Assembly (NCBI RefSeq): GCF_900094555.1
Contig: NZ_FMAC01000009.1
Coordinates: 1-64,000 of the forward strand
Length of the DNA: 64,000 bases
Reading direction: 5' to 3'
From: Martinezella hainanensis
Lineage (GTDB): Bacteria; Pseudomonadota; Alphaproteobacteria; Rhizobiales; Rhizobiaceae
Position numbers and translations under genes: made by a program. The notes under the pieces are model-generated. The model was not told where the DNA came from and ran no database searches. It saw only the letters and a list, made by a program, of their open reading frames with translations. Of the stretch, positions 42,066 to 51,614 are shown one piece after another; the stretch's first letter is position 1; each line of letters opens with the position of its first letter.

Positions 42066-43760
42066 CTACTTGATGCGCGGCAGCTCTTCCCACTGGTGGT
42101 GCGGCGGCGGCGACGACAGCTGCCATTCCAGCGTGGTCGCGCCCTCGCCCCAGGGATTATCGCCTGCAACGCGCTTCTTCATGAATGCATCTATAACGCC
42201 CCAGAAGAAGAAGCAAAGGCCTACGGCTGCGACATAGGAGCCGATGGAGGAAACGAAGTTCCAGCCGGCATAGGCATCCGGATAGTCGATGTAACGGCGC
42301 GGCATGCCCGCACGGCCCAGGAAGTGCTGCGGGAAGAACACCATGTTCACACCGATGAAGGTGATCCAGAAGTGCCAGTTGCCGATCCGCTCATTGTACA
42401 TGTAGCCGGTCATCTTCGGGAACCAGTAGTACCAGGCGGCGAAGATGGCGAAGACGGCTCCGAGCGACAGAACGTAATGGAAGTGTGCCACCACGAAATA
42501 GGTCGCGTGCAATTCGCGGTCGAGACCGGCATTGGCAAGCTGGACGCCGGTGACACCACCGAGCGTGAACAGGAAGATGAAGCCGAGCGCCCAGATCATC
42601 GGCGTGCGGAAGTCGATGGAGCCACCCCACATCGTCGCGATCCAGGAGAAGATTTTCACGCCTGTCGGGACAGCGATGACCATCGTCGCAAACACGAAGT
42701 AGCGCTGCGTATCGAGCGAGAGGCCGGTCACGTACATGTGGTGCGCCCAGACGACGAAGCCGACAGCGCCGATCGCGACCATGGCGTAGGCCATGCCGAG
42801 ATAGCCGAAGATCGGCTTGCGCGAGAAGGTCGAGATGATGTGGCTGATCATGCCGAAGCCGGGCAGGATCAGGATGTAGACTTCCGGATGGCCGAAGAAC
42901 CAGAAGAGGTGCTGGTAAAGCAGCGGATCGCCGCCGCCTTCCGGCGAGAAGAACGTCGTGCCGAAATTGCGGTCCGTCAGCAGCATGGTGATGGCGCCTG
43001 CCAGAACCGGCAGCGACAGCAGCAGCAGGAACGCGGTGATCAGAACCGACCAGGCAAAGAGCGGCATCTTGTGCAGCGTCATGCCAGGAGCGCGCATGTT
43101 CAGGATGGTCGTGATGAAGTTGATCGCGCCAAGGATCGACGACGCGCCTGCGATGTGCAGCGCGAAGATCACCAGATCGATCGCCGGGCCAGGATGGCCG
43201 ACCGTGCCCGACAGGGGTGCATACATCGTCCAGCCGCCGCCCGCGCCATAGGCACCAGCAGGGCCTTCAACGAACATGGAGAGGATGAGCAGCAAGAAGG
43301 CCGGGACGAGAAGCCAGAACGAAATGTTGTTCAGGCGCGGGAAGGCCATATCAGGCGCACCGATCATGATCGGCACCATCCAGTTGGCAAAACCGCCGAT
43401 CATCGCCGGCATGACCATGAAGAAGATCATGATCAGCGCGTGGGCGGTGACGAAGACGTTGTACATCTGCTTGCCGCCATCGATGGCGGCATCGCCCGAA
43501 AAGCCGTAGACCATCGACGCCAGACCGCTGAAGATCTGGATGCCGGGCTCCTGCAATTCCATGCGGATGGCGACCGACAGGAGGAAGCCGATTACGCCCG
43601 CAAAGATCGCGAAGATCAGATAGAGCGTGCCGATGTCCTTGTGATTCGTCGAAAACAGCCAACGGTCGGCGAAAGATTGCTTATGAGCGTGATGATCATC
43701 ATGCGCGTGAGCGTCGTGAAGATCGTGCGAGTGATCGTCGTGTGCCGTAGATCCAGCCAT
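42066..43760 (-). CDS. coxA: Cytochrome c oxidase subunit I (aa3 type)
   Basis: A 564-residue heme-copper oxidase catalytic subunit with 12 helices. Ligand histidines are visible in AHALIMIFFMVMP (heme a), GHPEVYILILPGFGMISHI (CuB, with the covalently linked Tyr) and VWAHHMYVTGL (CuB). The C-terminal heme ligands are in ATYFVVAHFHYVLSLGA. A His/Asp-rich N-terminus (DDHSHDLHDAHAHDDHHAH) is unusual and may bind metal. It lies between coxB and ctaB on the same strand. Confidence 0.97.
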   Translation of the reverse strand: MAGSTAHDDHSHDLHDAHAHDDHHAHKQSFADRWLFSTNHKDIGTLYLIFAIFAGVIGFLLSVAIRMELQEPGIQIFSGLASMVYGFSGDAAIDGGKQMYNVFVTAHALIMIFFMVMPAMIGGFANWMVPIMIGAPDMAFPRLNNISFWLLVPAFLLLILSMFVEGPAGAYGAGGGWTMYAPLSGTVGHPGPAIDLVIFALHIAGASSILGAINFITTILNMRAPGMTLHKMPLFAWSVLITAFLLLLSLPVLAGAITMLLTDRNFGTTFFSPEGGGDPLLYQHLFWFFGHPEVYILILPGFGMISHIISTFSRKPIFGYLGMAYAMVAIGAVGFVVWAHHMYVTGLSLDTQRYFVFATMVIAVPTGVKIFSWIATMWGGSIDFRTPMIWALGFIFLFTLGGVTGVQLANAGLDRELHATYFVVAHFHYVLSLGAVFAIFAAWYYWFPKMTGYMYNERIGNWHFWITFIGVNMVFFPQHFLGRAGMPRRYIDYPDAYAGWNFVSSIGSYVAAVGLCFFFWGVIDAFMKKRVAGDNPWGEGATTLEWQLSSPPPHHQWEELPRIK

Positions 43761-43775
43761 TGTTCCTATCCCCTC

Positions 43776-44663
43776 TTACTTCGCCGTGTTTTCGGCGACC
43801 TTGACGGTCGTCGGTTGGTCGACGGCGGCCATCAGAGCCTTGTTCGCCTTGCCGACATCGGTTGCCGCAGCGGCCAGCCACTGCTTGTACTGATCATCGG
43901 AGACGACGCGGATGGCGATCGGCATGAAAGAGTGATCCTTGCCGCAGAGCTCGGAACACTGTCCGTAATAGAGACCTTCACGGTCGGCATTGAACCAGGT
44001 TTCGTTCAGGCGGCCCGGAATGGCGTCGATCCTGACACCGAAGGCGGGCATGGCGAAGGAATGAATGACGTCGGTCGGCGCAGCGGTGACGAGGACACGC
44101 ACATTCTTGCCGACAGGCACGACCAATTCATTGTCGACAGCGAGAAGCCGCGGATATTTCGACTTGTCGTCCTTACCGGCGGCAGTGCGGTCCTGCTCCT
44201 TCAGCATGAAGGAATCGAAGGCGACCGGCGTCGCGCCGCTGCCCTCATACTCATAATTCCACTGCCACTGCGTCGCCGTCGCCTTGACGGTGACGTCTAT
44301 CTTCTCTGGGAACGTCAGCTGGTCGGTGAGAAGATTGAAGGAAGGAATAGCCAGGAAGAGAAGAATGAGGACCGGTCCGATGGTCCAGATGACCTCGATC
44401 AGCGTGTTATGGCTCGTCTTGGACGGAACCGGGTTCTTGGACGCCCGGAACTTGACCATGACCACCACAAGGAGGACCAGAACAAGCAGCGTGATCGGAA
44501 TGATAAACCAAAGCGTGTATGCCTCAAACCAGCGGATTTGATGCATGTTGCCGGTTGCCGCCTGCTGCATACCGGTTTCCCAAGGTCTCGGCTGATCGGC
44601 GTAGCTACCTGTCGCAAAAAACAGACAGATCATAGCCGCCAGAGCCGCGTAAGCTCTTTTCAT
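43776..44663 (-). CDS. coxB: Cytochrome c oxidase subunit II
   Basis: A 295-residue subunit with a signal peptide (KRAYAALAAMICLFFATGSYA) and two membrane helices (near residues 45-75 and 95-120), followed by a periplasmic cupredoxin domain. CuA ligands are present in VIHSFAMPAFG and YYGQCSELCGKDHSFMPIAI (two Cys, His, Glu, Met). The conserved aromatic strip KATATQWQWNYEY binds cytochrome c. ATG 44663 has a GGAGGGAGAG region upstream and gives the signal peptide, so the longer frame to 44729 is not used. Confidence 0.97.
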   Translation of the reverse strand: MKRAYAALAAMICLFFATGSYADQPRPWETGMQQAATGNMHQIRWFEAYTLWFIIPITLLVLVLLVVVMVKFRASKNPVPSKTSHNTLIEVIWTIGPVLILLFLAIPSFNLLTDQLTFPEKIDVTVKATATQWQWNYEYEGSGATPVAFDSFMLKEQDRTAAGKDDKSKYPRLLAVDNELVVPVGKNVRVLVTAAPTDVIHSFAMPAFGVRIDAIPGRLNETWFNADREGLYYGQCSELCGKDHSFMPIAIRVVSDDQYKQWLAAAATDVGKANKALMAAVDQPTTVKVAENTAK

Positions 44664-45003
44664 CACGATGTCTCTCCCTCCAGCGTTTGATCCCAGATCT
44701 TCCTCAAACGCAGTATCCCTACAATCCATTGCGCTTCAAACCACAGTTTGGGGTGCTCCGCAACAACTCAAGACATTTGTTAGTGCGGCATTTTTGCGCG
44801 AATATCCCCCCATGCTTGTCCCGGACATGGCAAGCATTTCATCATCATACGAAAAATTGCATCGCGGTCCATGGCGCCGCCGGGACAAAATGGAGTAGAC
44901 GTCGTATTTCCGCCGTAGTCGGTTGGAATCCAGCAGCCGGGGCTTTTCATTTGCCAGCGTGGGCTTCAACAATAGCGGCACTGATTCGAATCTAGAGGTT
45001 TCC
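44664..45003. other. Divergent promoter region of coxB and ialB
   Basis: 340 bases between divergent coxB and ialB. It should contain the cox operon promoter. No clear hairpin, repeat or small gene was identified; short open frames on the plus strand here look accidental. A GANTC site occurs near the ialB end (GATTC in CTGATTCGAA). Confidence 0.6.
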
Positions 45004-45627
45004 ATGGGTTTTCGTTCCCTCGCCCGGCTTTTGCTTGTTACCGGCAGCATCGCTGCCGCAGTCGCCACACCTGTATGGGCGCAACAGGCACAGCAGACTC
45101 AGCCGCCGGCGCAGCAGACCCAACAGTTGCAACCCCAGCAGCAAGGCCAGCCGCAGCCACATACGCAGCAGGTTCCGACAAGCCAGGTTCCGCAACCGCC
45201 GGGCACGGTCCGTTCCAGCCATGGCGCATGGTCCGTCGTCTGCGACAAACCGGCCGGTGCTTCGGCCGAGCAATGCGCGCTGATGCAGAACGTGATCGCC
45301 GAAGATCGTCCGGAAATCGGTCTTTCCGTCGTCGTGCTGAAGACGGCCGACCGCAAGTCGAAAATCCTGCGCGTACTGGCGCCGCTCGGCGTACTGCTGC
45401 CGAACGGGCTCGGCCTCAATATCGACGGTAAGGATATCGGCCGCGCCTATTTCGTGCGCTGCTTCTCCGATGGCTGCTATGCCGAAGTCGTGCTCGAAGA
45501 CGAATTGCTGAAGACGCTGCGCAGCGGCGCGACTGCAACCTTCATCGTCTTCCAGTCACCGGAAGAAGGCATCGGCATCCCTGTGGACTTGAAGGGCTTT
45601 GCGGAAGGCTATGACGCCCTTCCCTGA
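45004..45627 (+). CDS. Invasion-associated locus B (IalB) family protein
   Basis: A 207-residue exported protein: signal peptide (RSLARLLLVTGSIAAAVATPVWA), a Gln/Pro-rich spacer of about 45 residues (QQAQQTQPPAQQTQQLQPQQ), and an IalB domain (WSVVCDKPAGASAEQCALMQNV, RVLAPLGVLLPNGLGLNIDG, FVRCFSDGCYAEVVLEDE). Four cysteines could form two disulfides. IalB was named in Bartonella, but homologues occur in free-living rhizobia, so invasion is not implied. AGAGG lies before the ATG. Confidence 0.9.
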   Translation: MGFRSLARLLLVTGSIAAAVATPVWAQQAQQTQPPAQQTQQLQPQQQGQPQPHTQQVPTSQVPQPPGTVRSSHGAWSVVCDKPAGASAEQCALMQNVIAEDRPEIGLSVVVLKTADRKSKILRVLAPLGVLLPNGLGLNIDGKDIGRAYFVRCFSDGCYAEVVLEDELLKTLRSGATATFIVFQSPEEGIGIPVDLKGFAEGYDALP

Positions 45628-45691
45628 TCGGATGGGCCTTGCTCTTGCGCGATGCGAAGCCTACATCGGCTCTGAACGGAGCACCTGATCC

Positions 45692-47107
45692 ATGAATACC
45701 GATCTCCTTACCCTTTTCGATGCCGATGAAGCCAAGCTGCGCGGCATCGTTGCCCAGGCACTCGCAGGCGCCGACGACGGCGAGCTCTTCGTCGAGCATG
45801 TCCAGGCCGAATCGCTGACATTCGACAATGGTCGGATGAAGGGCGGCAGCTTCAACACCGAGCAGGGCTTCGGCCTTCGTGCCGTTGCCGGCGAAGCGGT
45901 GGGCTATGCTCATGCAGGTGATCTCTCCGAAGCCGCGCTGAAACGCGCCGCCGATGCGGTGCGCGCGGTGACGTCGGGCTATGCCGGCTCCTATGCAGCT
46001 GCGCCCCAGCGTACCAACAAGGTGCTCTATGGCGACGAGAACCCGATCGGCACGCCGAGCTTCGAGGAGAAGGCGAAGCTGCTGCAGCGGATCGACAGCT
46101 ATCTGCGCGACAAGAATGACAAGGTCCGCCAAGTGACCGCATCCATCGCCGCGAGCTGGCAGGTGGTCGACATTCTTCGTGCCGACGGTCATCGCGTGCG
46201 CGATGTCAGGCCGATGACGCGTGTCAACATTTCCGTGATCGTCGGCGACGGCGACCGCCAAGAAGCCGGCTCCTTCGGCACCGGTGGGCGCATCGGCTTC
46301 GGCGATTTCGTGACGGAGGACAATTGGCACTATGGCGCCGACGAGGCCCTTCGGCAGGCTCTTGTCAATCTCGAGGCGATCGAGGCACCCGCCGGCACGA
46401 TGGATGTCGTGCTCGGCTCCGGCTGGCCGGGCGTCATGCTGCATGAGGCCGTCGGCCACGGGCTGGAAGGCGATTTCAACCGCAAGAAGACCTCGGCCTT
46501 CGCCGGTCTTTTGGGTCAGATGGTGGCCGCACCCGGCGTCACCGTCGTCGATGACGGCACGATCGAGAACCGCCGCGGCTCCATCACCGTCGACGACGAA
46601 GGCACGCCTTCGGCCTACAACGTACTGATCGAGAACGGCAAGCTGGTCGGCTATATGCAGGACCGGCAGAATGCGCGGCTGATGGGCATGAAGGCGACCG
46701 GCAATGGTCGCCGTCAAGGCTATGCCCATACGCCGATGCCACGCATGACCAACACCTACATGCTCGGCGGAGACAAGACGCCGGAAGAAATCATCGCGTC
46801 GGTGAAGAAGGGTATCTATGCCGTCTCCTTCGGTGGCGGTCAGGTCGATATCACCTCTGGCAAGTTCGTCTTTGGCTGCACCGAGGCCTATCTCATCGAG
46901 AACGGCAAGATCGGCGCGCCGATCAAGGGCGCCATGCTGATCGGCAATGGACCGGATGCCATGAAGCGCGTCACCATGATAGGCAACGACATGAAGCTCG
47001 ATACCGGCATCGGCAATTGCGGCAAGGCGGGCCAATGGGTTCCGGTCGGCGTCGGCCAGCCGCATCTGCGCATGGATCAGATTACTGTCGGTGGCACCAA
47101 GGCTTAA
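45692..47107 (+). CDS. tldD: Metalloprotease TldD
   Basis: A 471-residue TldD/PmbA-family protein with the zinc motif HEAVGH in VMLHEAVGHGLEGDFNRKKTSAF (near residue 250-272). The C-terminal landmarks are GGQVDITSGKFVFGCTEAYLIENGKIGAPIKGAMLIGNG and GNCGKAGQWVPVGVGQPHLRM. With PmbA (TldE) it forms a hollow peptidase that matures microcins and antitoxin-like peptides in other bacteria. PmbA is not in the window. Length matches the family. Confidence 0.95.
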   Translation: MNTDLLTLFDADEAKLRGIVAQALAGADDGELFVEHVQAESLTFDNGRMKGGSFNTEQGFGLRAVAGEAVGYAHAGDLSEAALKRAADAVRAVTSGYAGSYAAAPQRTNKVLYGDENPIGTPSFEEKAKLLQRIDSYLRDKNDKVRQVTASIAASWQVVDILRADGHRVRDVRPMTRVNISVIVGDGDRQEAGSFGTGGRIGFGDFVTEDNWHYGADEALRQALVNLEAIEAPAGTMDVVLGSGWPGVMLHEAVGHGLEGDFNRKKTSAFAGLLGQMVAAPGVTVVDDGTIENRRGSITVDDEGTPSAYNVLIENGKLVGYMQDRQNARLMGMKATGNGRRQGYAHTPMPRMTNTYMLGGDKTPEEIIASVKKGIYAVSFGGGQVDITSGKFVFGCTEAYLIENGKIGAPIKGAMLIGNGPDAMKRVTMIGNDMKLDTGIGNCGKAGQWVPVGVGQPHLRMDQITVGGTKA

Positions 47108-47143
47108 AGCCCCTGCCCTCATTATTATTCCTGCTGGCACCCA

Positions 47144-47449
47144 TCATTCGTGGGGACGGAAGAGCCACTTGCGCTCGATGGCAGCGGGCAGATCGAGGCC
47201 GTTGCGATTCGCGAATAAAAGAATATGGCCGAGCACATCGGCCGTTTCATCGGCAAGCGCCGTTGCCAGATCCGCGTCGCTCATGCCCTTGCGGCGCCCG
47301 CGGCCGGTGACCCTGTTCCAGATCTGGATCAACTCGCCCAACTCCTCCTGGAGTTTCAGGACGAACCAGTCGTCGTCGCGTTCCAGGCCGTTATCGGCGG
47401 CATAGGTCGCAGAAGCCGCTTCGAATTGCTTCATCAGATCTGGCAGCAT
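47144..47449 (-). CDS. MazG-like nucleotide pyrophosphohydrolase
   Basis: A 101-residue all-alpha NTP-pyrophosphatase-type protein. The metal-binding motif is LQEELGELIQIWN (EExxE) and the downstream DETADVLGHILLFANR (ExxD). Small MazG-like enzymes clear aberrant or excess nucleoside triphosphates; the substrate here is not known. It converges with tldD. About 120 bases separate it from the next gene downstream of it on that strand, containing a terminator. Confidence 0.85.
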   Translation of the reverse strand: MLPDLMKQFEAASATYAADNGLERDDDWFVLKLQEELGELIQIWNRVTGRGRRKGMSDADLATALADETADVLGHILLFANRNGLDLPAAIERKWLFRPHE

Positions 47450-47513
47450 CGATATCGTTCCCCTTATGTTCTTTTTATTAATGAACGATTCCCACGCAAA
47501 AGTCGATCCGGCA

Positions 47514-47547
47514 AAAAATAGGCCGGCGGAGTTTCGCTCCGCCGGCC
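47514..47547 (-). terminator. Terminator of the D-alanyl-D-alanine carboxypeptidase gene
   Basis: GGCCGGCGGAG (47521-47531) pairs with CTCCGCCGGCC (47537-47547) around TTTCG. On the minus strand it is followed by TATTTTTTGCC, a good T-run. Confidence 0.9.
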
Positions 47548-47571
47548 CATACTGTGTGATTCGGATAATGC

Positions 47572-48870
47572 TCAGCCCTTGCTCGGCAGCAGCATGCAGT
47601 CAAAGTCCTTACGCTTCAACGCGGAGCAGGCGGAGTTCGCATCATCCCGGCTGGCAAAGCCGACGAAGCGGGCGCGATAGACGGTGTTGCCACCCTTGCC
47701 GACAGCCTCGGTATAGGGTGAGGCGTTGGCGAGCGCATTGCCGGCCTTGGATTTCGCCTCGGAAAGCAAATCCTTGGCTGCCTGGGCCGTTGGGGTTGCG
47801 GCGATCTGCACCTGCCAGCTGCCGGTTGCGGCCGACTTGTTGGCAACGAGGATCTCGTCCATCGCGGCCGGGCGGTCCATCGGTACGGTAACGTTCGAGG
47901 CCGCAGCAAATGCCATCGGGACGACCTCGGTACGCTTGCGCGCCGGCGCCGGAGTGGTCGTTGCAGTGGTCTGGGCATCGACGTCGACGGCAGCGTCATC
48001 GGATGCGGAGGCCACTTCGACCGGCCTTGACGCCTTGCCGCCGCCGACGCTTGCAATCAGGCGCGATGCCGAAACGGCGCTTGCCTTCGGAATATAGCGA
48101 TCGAGCAGCGAGGCCATCAACGCGTCGCGGCCACGCGCGGTCGCACCGCCCATGACGACGCCGATCACGCGGCGATTGCCCTGGCGCACGGCGCTGACGA
48201 GGTTAAAGCCGGAGGCATTGGTATAGCCGGTCTTGATGCCATCCATGCCTTCATAGCGATACATCAGATTGTTGTGACCGCGAACGCTGCGGCCACGATA
48301 GTTGAAACCGGCCTGCGAGAAGAGCCGGTATTCCTGGGGATAGTTGTTGATGAGCGCGACGGCGAGCGTCGACATATCGCGGGCTGTCGTCCACTGCTGC
48401 ATGTTCGGAAGGCCGGACGCATTCAGGAAGGTGGTGCGGCGCATGCCGATTTCGCGGGCCTTCTGCGTCATCAGCCGGGCAAAGCCGCTTTCGCTTCCGC
48501 CGAGCGCTTCCGCCATGGCGGCTGCGGCATCGTTGGCGGACTTGATGATCATGCCGTCGACGGCTTCACGAACGGTCACCGTACCGCCGGGCTTGAGGCC
48601 CAGCTTGGTCGGGGGCTTGGCAGCGGCGAAACGCGATACCGGGATCCGGGTGTTCCAGCTCAGCTTGCCGCGGTGGATCGCCTCGAAGGTCATGTACAAG
48701 GTCATCATCTTAGTCAGCGATGCCGGATGGTTGAGGTCATCCGCATTGCTTGATGCCAGTACCTTGCCGGTCTTCGCATCCATGATGAAATATGCGCTGC
48801 CCGCGAAGCTCGCCGCAGGAGCGCCCAATAGCAAGACGGCCGCCGACAGAGCCATCAGAAGTCTTTTCAT
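47572..48870 (-). CDS. D-alanyl-D-alanine carboxypeptidase with C-terminal SPOR domain
   Basis: A 432-residue penicillin-binding protein of the S11 family. A signal peptide (KRLLMALSAAVLLLGAPAASFA) precedes the catalytic domain with S51-L-T-K54 (SxxK), the SAN motif in IIKSANDAAAAM, and KTGYTNASG. Residues about 285-345 are a low-complexity Thr/Ala/Pro linker. The C-terminus (GSWQVQIAATPTAQAAKDLL...) is a SPOR domain that binds denuded septal peptidoglycan. It trims peptidoglycan pentapeptides at the division site. ATG 48870 gives the signal peptide; a start at 48900 would add 10 residues. Confidence 0.93.
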   Translation of the reverse strand: MKRLLMALSAAVLLLGAPAASFAGSAYFIMDAKTGKVLASSNADDLNHPASLTKMMTLYMTFEAIHRGKLSWNTRIPVSRFAAAKPPTKLGLKPGGTVTVREAVDGMIIKSANDAAAAMAEALGGSESGFARLMTQKAREIGMRRTTFLNASGLPNMQQWTTARDMSTLAVALINNYPQEYRLFSQAGFNYRGRSVRGHNNLMYRYEGMDGIKTGYTNASGFNLVSAVRQGNRRVIGVVMGGATARGRDALMASLLDRYIPKASAVSASRLIASVGGGKASRPVEVASASDDAAVDVDAQTTATTTPAPARKRTEVVPMAFAAASNVTVPMDRPAAMDEILVANKSAATGSWQVQIAATPTAQAAKDLLSEAKSKAGNALANASPYTEAVGKGGNTVYRARFVGFASRDDANSACSALKRKDFDCMLLPSKG

Positions 48871-49097
48871 AATTGTCCCCAACCGAAAGAATGCCAACAC
48901 ACCGCATCAATCCCTGTATGATTTTGCGACAAAAAGCCTGATACCGGTGCGATATTGAGGCAACAGCCTCGATAGTTCCTCAATTTTGCCTTTCCTGGTA
49001 AAATAAGCATTAACGCATTGGAAATTATGACAAAGATTCAGTAAGGTTTAACGGGCATGCGCTACAGCGTTGACATTGGTCAACCGGGTCGAGCCGC

Positions 49098-50156
49098 ATG
49101 GAACAGGGCATCAAGGTCCGCATCAAGCGCACGATGATCTCCAGCGGACTGGAGGCTGCCGCAATCTTGAAGGGTGCGGGGCTTATGCGTGCCGTTGCTG
49201 GCCTCGGCACGATATTCACCCTTCATCACGTTCGCCCTCCTCTTCCCCGCAGGTTTGCGCCCAATGCGCATCTGGAGGTTTCGCCTGATTTTCTTGACCA
49301 GGCGATCGCCCGGCTGAAGCAGGACGGTTACGAGTTCGTCGCGCTCGACACCCTTCCTTCAAGAACAAAGAGCGCTGCCGGCAAACCGCCCTTCGTCGCC
49401 TTCACGCTCGACGACGGCAATCGCAACAATCTCGATCATGCTCTGCCGATCTTTGCGCGCCACAACGCACCCTTCACCGTCTTCGTCGCCCAAGGGCTTT
49501 CGGAACGGACCCATAGCATATGGTGGGAGACGCTGGCCGAGTTGCTCGGCCGGCTGGACCGGCTGACATTCGATTTCGGGTCGGGAGAAGAATTCCTGCC
49601 GCTCGGCAAGGACAGCCAGAAGCATGCCGCGTTTGCACGCTTTGCCGCCTTCGTCCATAGCCATGAGGAAAGCGAAGCCGTCGGCCGGATCGATGAGCTT
49701 GCCCGGCGTCGCGGCCTGGAACCGCTCGAGCTCGTCCACGCATCGGTCATGGGTCGGGACGAATTGCGGCAACTCGCCCGGCACCCGCTTGCTTCGCTGG
49801 GGGCACATACGGTGAGCCATCGGGCGCTGGCGAGGCTCCCGGAAGCGGAGGCCGCAGCCGAGATGGCGCTCTCGGCTGATTATGTCGCCGACATCGCCGG
49901 AAAGCGGCCAGCCGCAGTCGCCTATCCCTATGGCACGAACGAGGCCGTCTCGCCGCGCGAAGGACGGCTTGCGAAGGAGCTGGGCTTTTCCGTCGGTGTC
50001 ACCACGCGCCCCGGCACGATCACGGTAACAAATGGCAATGCACCGATGCTGCTGCCGCGACTATCGCTGAACGGGCATTATCAGAAGCCGCGTTATGCGT
50101 CGGCGCTCGCTTCCGGCATCCCCATGCGGCTGATGGGGCGCCGGGAAACGGCATAG
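49098..50156 (+). CDS. Polysaccharide deacetylase (NodB-fold) family protein
   Basis: A 352-residue protein with a NodB-homology domain. The metal motif is FTLDDGNRNN (TFDDG-like), and the second motif is HTVSHRALARL (HxxxH) with VAYPYGTNEAVSPREGRLA later. No signal peptide is seen, but a hydrophobic N-terminal region is present. The family removes acetyl groups from N-acetyl sugars in peptidoglycan or exopolysaccharide; the substrate is not indicated. It stands alone between a divergent and a convergent gene, with its stop four bases before the pdxH stop. Confidence 0.87.
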   Translation: MEQGIKVRIKRTMISSGLEAAAILKGAGLMRAVAGLGTIFTLHHVRPPLPRRFAPNAHLEVSPDFLDQAIARLKQDGYEFVALDTLPSRTKSAAGKPPFVAFTLDDGNRNNLDHALPIFARHNAPFTVFVAQGLSERTHSIWWETLAELLGRLDRLTFDFGSGEEFLPLGKDSQKHAAFARFAAFVHSHEESEAVGRIDELARRRGLEPLELVHASVMGRDELRQLARHPLASLGAHTVSHRALARLPEAEAAAEMALSADYVADIAGKRPAAVAYPYGTNEAVSPREGRLAKELGFSVGVTTRPGTITVTNGNAPMLLPRLSLNGHYQKPRYASALASGIPMRLMGRRETA

Positions 50157-50159
50157 GAC

Positions 50160-50780
50160 TTACGGATACATCCGCACCTTCTGCCAGGCACCTTCCGGCA
50201 TGTCGCGGCGAAACTCGATGCGATCGTGCAAGCGGAACTGGCGGTCGTGCCAGAATTCGATCGAAAGCGGCCGGATGCGAAAGCCGGACCAGTAAGGCGG
50301 GCGCGGAATATCGCCGATCGCGTAACGCGCGGTATATTCGGCAACTGCCTTTTCCAGCGCAAAACGACCCTCAAGAGGACGCGACTGCTTCGAAGCCCAA
50401 GCGCCGATGCGGCTGCCGCGAGCCCTTGTCTTATAGTATTCGTCGGCTTCCTTGTCGCTCACCACTTCAACCAGACCCCGCAGGCGCACCTGGCGTCGCA
50501 GCGACTTCCAGTGGAAGCACATGGCCGCTTTCTTCTGGGAAAGAATTTCTTGACCTTTCTGGCTCTCGAAATTTGTATAGAATACGAATCCGTCGCTATC
50601 GAAACCCTTCAGAAGAACCATGCGAACGTTTGGCAAACCATCCTTATCCACCGTTGCCAGCGCTACCGCATTCGGATCGTTCGGTTCGGTGGTCTCCGCC
50701 TCGCGCAGCCAGGCCGCAAAAAGAGTGAAAGGTTCGTTCTGTTCGGTGAAGTCACCGCTTGTTAACTCGTTTTCCGACAT
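50160..50780 (-). CDS. pdxH: Pyridoxamine 5'-phosphate oxidase PdxH
   Basis: A 206-residue FMN flavoenzyme making pyridoxal 5'-phosphate. FMN- and substrate-binding features are NVRMVLLKGFDSDGFVFYTNFES, QKKAAMCFHWKSLRRQVRLRG, and the C-terminal family signature PPYWSGFRIRPLSIEFWHDRQFRLHDR. Length matches the family. It is convergent with the deacetylase and divergent from the downstream lipoprotein gene. Confidence 0.96.
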   Translation of the reverse strand: MSENELTSGDFTEQNEPFTLFAAWLREAETTEPNDPNAVALATVDKDGLPNVRMVLLKGFDSDGFVFYTNFESQKGQEILSQKKAAMCFHWKSLRRQVRLRGLVEVVSDKEADEYYKTRARGSRIGAWASKQSRPLEGRFALEKAVAEYTARYAIGDIPRPPYWSGFRIRPLSIEFWHDRQFRLHDRIEFRRDMPEGAWQKVRMYP

Positions 50781-50844
50781 ATTAATTCAAAAGCTCCGCA
50801 ATTCCCAATAACCGCTGGCCCCTCTGGCTGGCCAAAATGCTCGG

Positions 50845-51303
50845 GTGGAAGTCATAGCAAAGTCGATCGTTCATACAAAGCGCAAGCTTGCAAAAGGCGT
50901 GACGATGGCTGTCGCCCTAGTCTCCCTTTTCGCTCTTGGCGGCTGCGTCGGCGGCGGCATGGACTATCTGAGCTCCGCCAAGGTGGATCGCAGCGTCTCT
51001 ACCGGCACGGTACCGACGGCTGCAGTGACGACCGACAGCATGTCCGACGAAACCACCGTGCGCAATGCCGTCACCTCGGCGGACCTCCATAAGCTCAACG
51101 GCCAGCCCATACCCTGGGCAAACACCTCTACCGGCAGTGCCGGCGTCATCGACGCCATCGTGGAAAGCAACGCCTCCGGCGTGGTCTGCCGTCAATTCCG
51201 CACCAGCCGACACTCCTATCAGGGCGTTGCCAACTTCTCTGGCAGGACTTGCCTCGTCGGCCTCGGCGAATGGCAGTTGCTCAGCTTTCAGCAGGCGGGC
51301 TGA
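50845..51303 (+). CDS. RT0821/Lpp0805-like surface lipoprotein
   Basis: A 152-residue protein with a charged n-region (HTKRKLAKG) and lipobox LGGC (Cys34 from the GTG start), so it should be a lipoprotein. The C-terminal domain has VESNASGVVCRQFRTSRHSYQGVANFSGRTCLVGLGEWQL with two cysteines, the RT0821/Lpp0805 surface-protein pattern. The GTG at 50845 gives the full signal peptide; an ATG at 50905 has a better ribosome site but loses the positively charged n-region. Its role is unknown. Confidence 0.78.
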   Translation: MEVIAKSIVHTKRKLAKGVTMAVALVSLFALGGCVGGGMDYLSSAKVDRSVSTGTVPTAAVTTDSMSDETTVRNAVTSADLHKLNGQPIPWANTSTGSAGVIDAIVESNASGVVCRQFRTSRHSYQGVANFSGRTCLVGLGEWQLLSFQQAG

Positions 51304-51614
51304 CCGCCCCTCTCCCCTTCCCGCGGCCTAAAATCAGTTCACGCTGATAAGCATTCTATTGTAATCGACGTTCCGTTTCCGACTACAAATCCCGAGCCCC
51401 CCGTTAGTGATCGGCTAACCATGCCTTGAAATGGAGGCCTTTGGCCCCCATCCGCCGTAACGCCTGATTAGCAACTTTTCCCGCAGGATCGGCACATCGG
51501 CGCATCAGGCCTGCCTCCCATGACGGGAAGCAGGATGGCGAAGCGCTATCAACTGGTTCTTTGCTTGGGGTGCTGCGATGGGGCTGAGCACATCCACGAA
51601 TGATGGCGGGAAAG
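51304..51614. other. Intergenic region before the J-domain gene
   Basis: About 310 bases with no credible gene on either strand. A pyrimidine-rich start and two or three weak hairpins are present. It should contain the promoter of the J-domain gene. No repeat family member was found here. Confidence 0.55.

Noticed and set aside
42042..44690. An 882-codon plus-strand frame opposite coxA and coxB
   Set aside because: Shadow frame. The predicted protein is extremely charged and low in complexity, as expected from the complement of membrane-protein genes.
44668..44898. A 76-codon plus-strand ORF in the coxB-ialB promoter region
   Set aside because: Begins in the coxB leader, no ribosome site and no family resemblance.
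45004..45627. Interpreting the IalB-family gene as a virulence factor
   Set aside because: IalB homologues are common in non-pathogenic Rhizobiales.
45542..47140. A 532-codon minus-strand frame opposite tldD
   Set aside because: Shadow of tldD, which has the HEAVGH motif and full-length family match.
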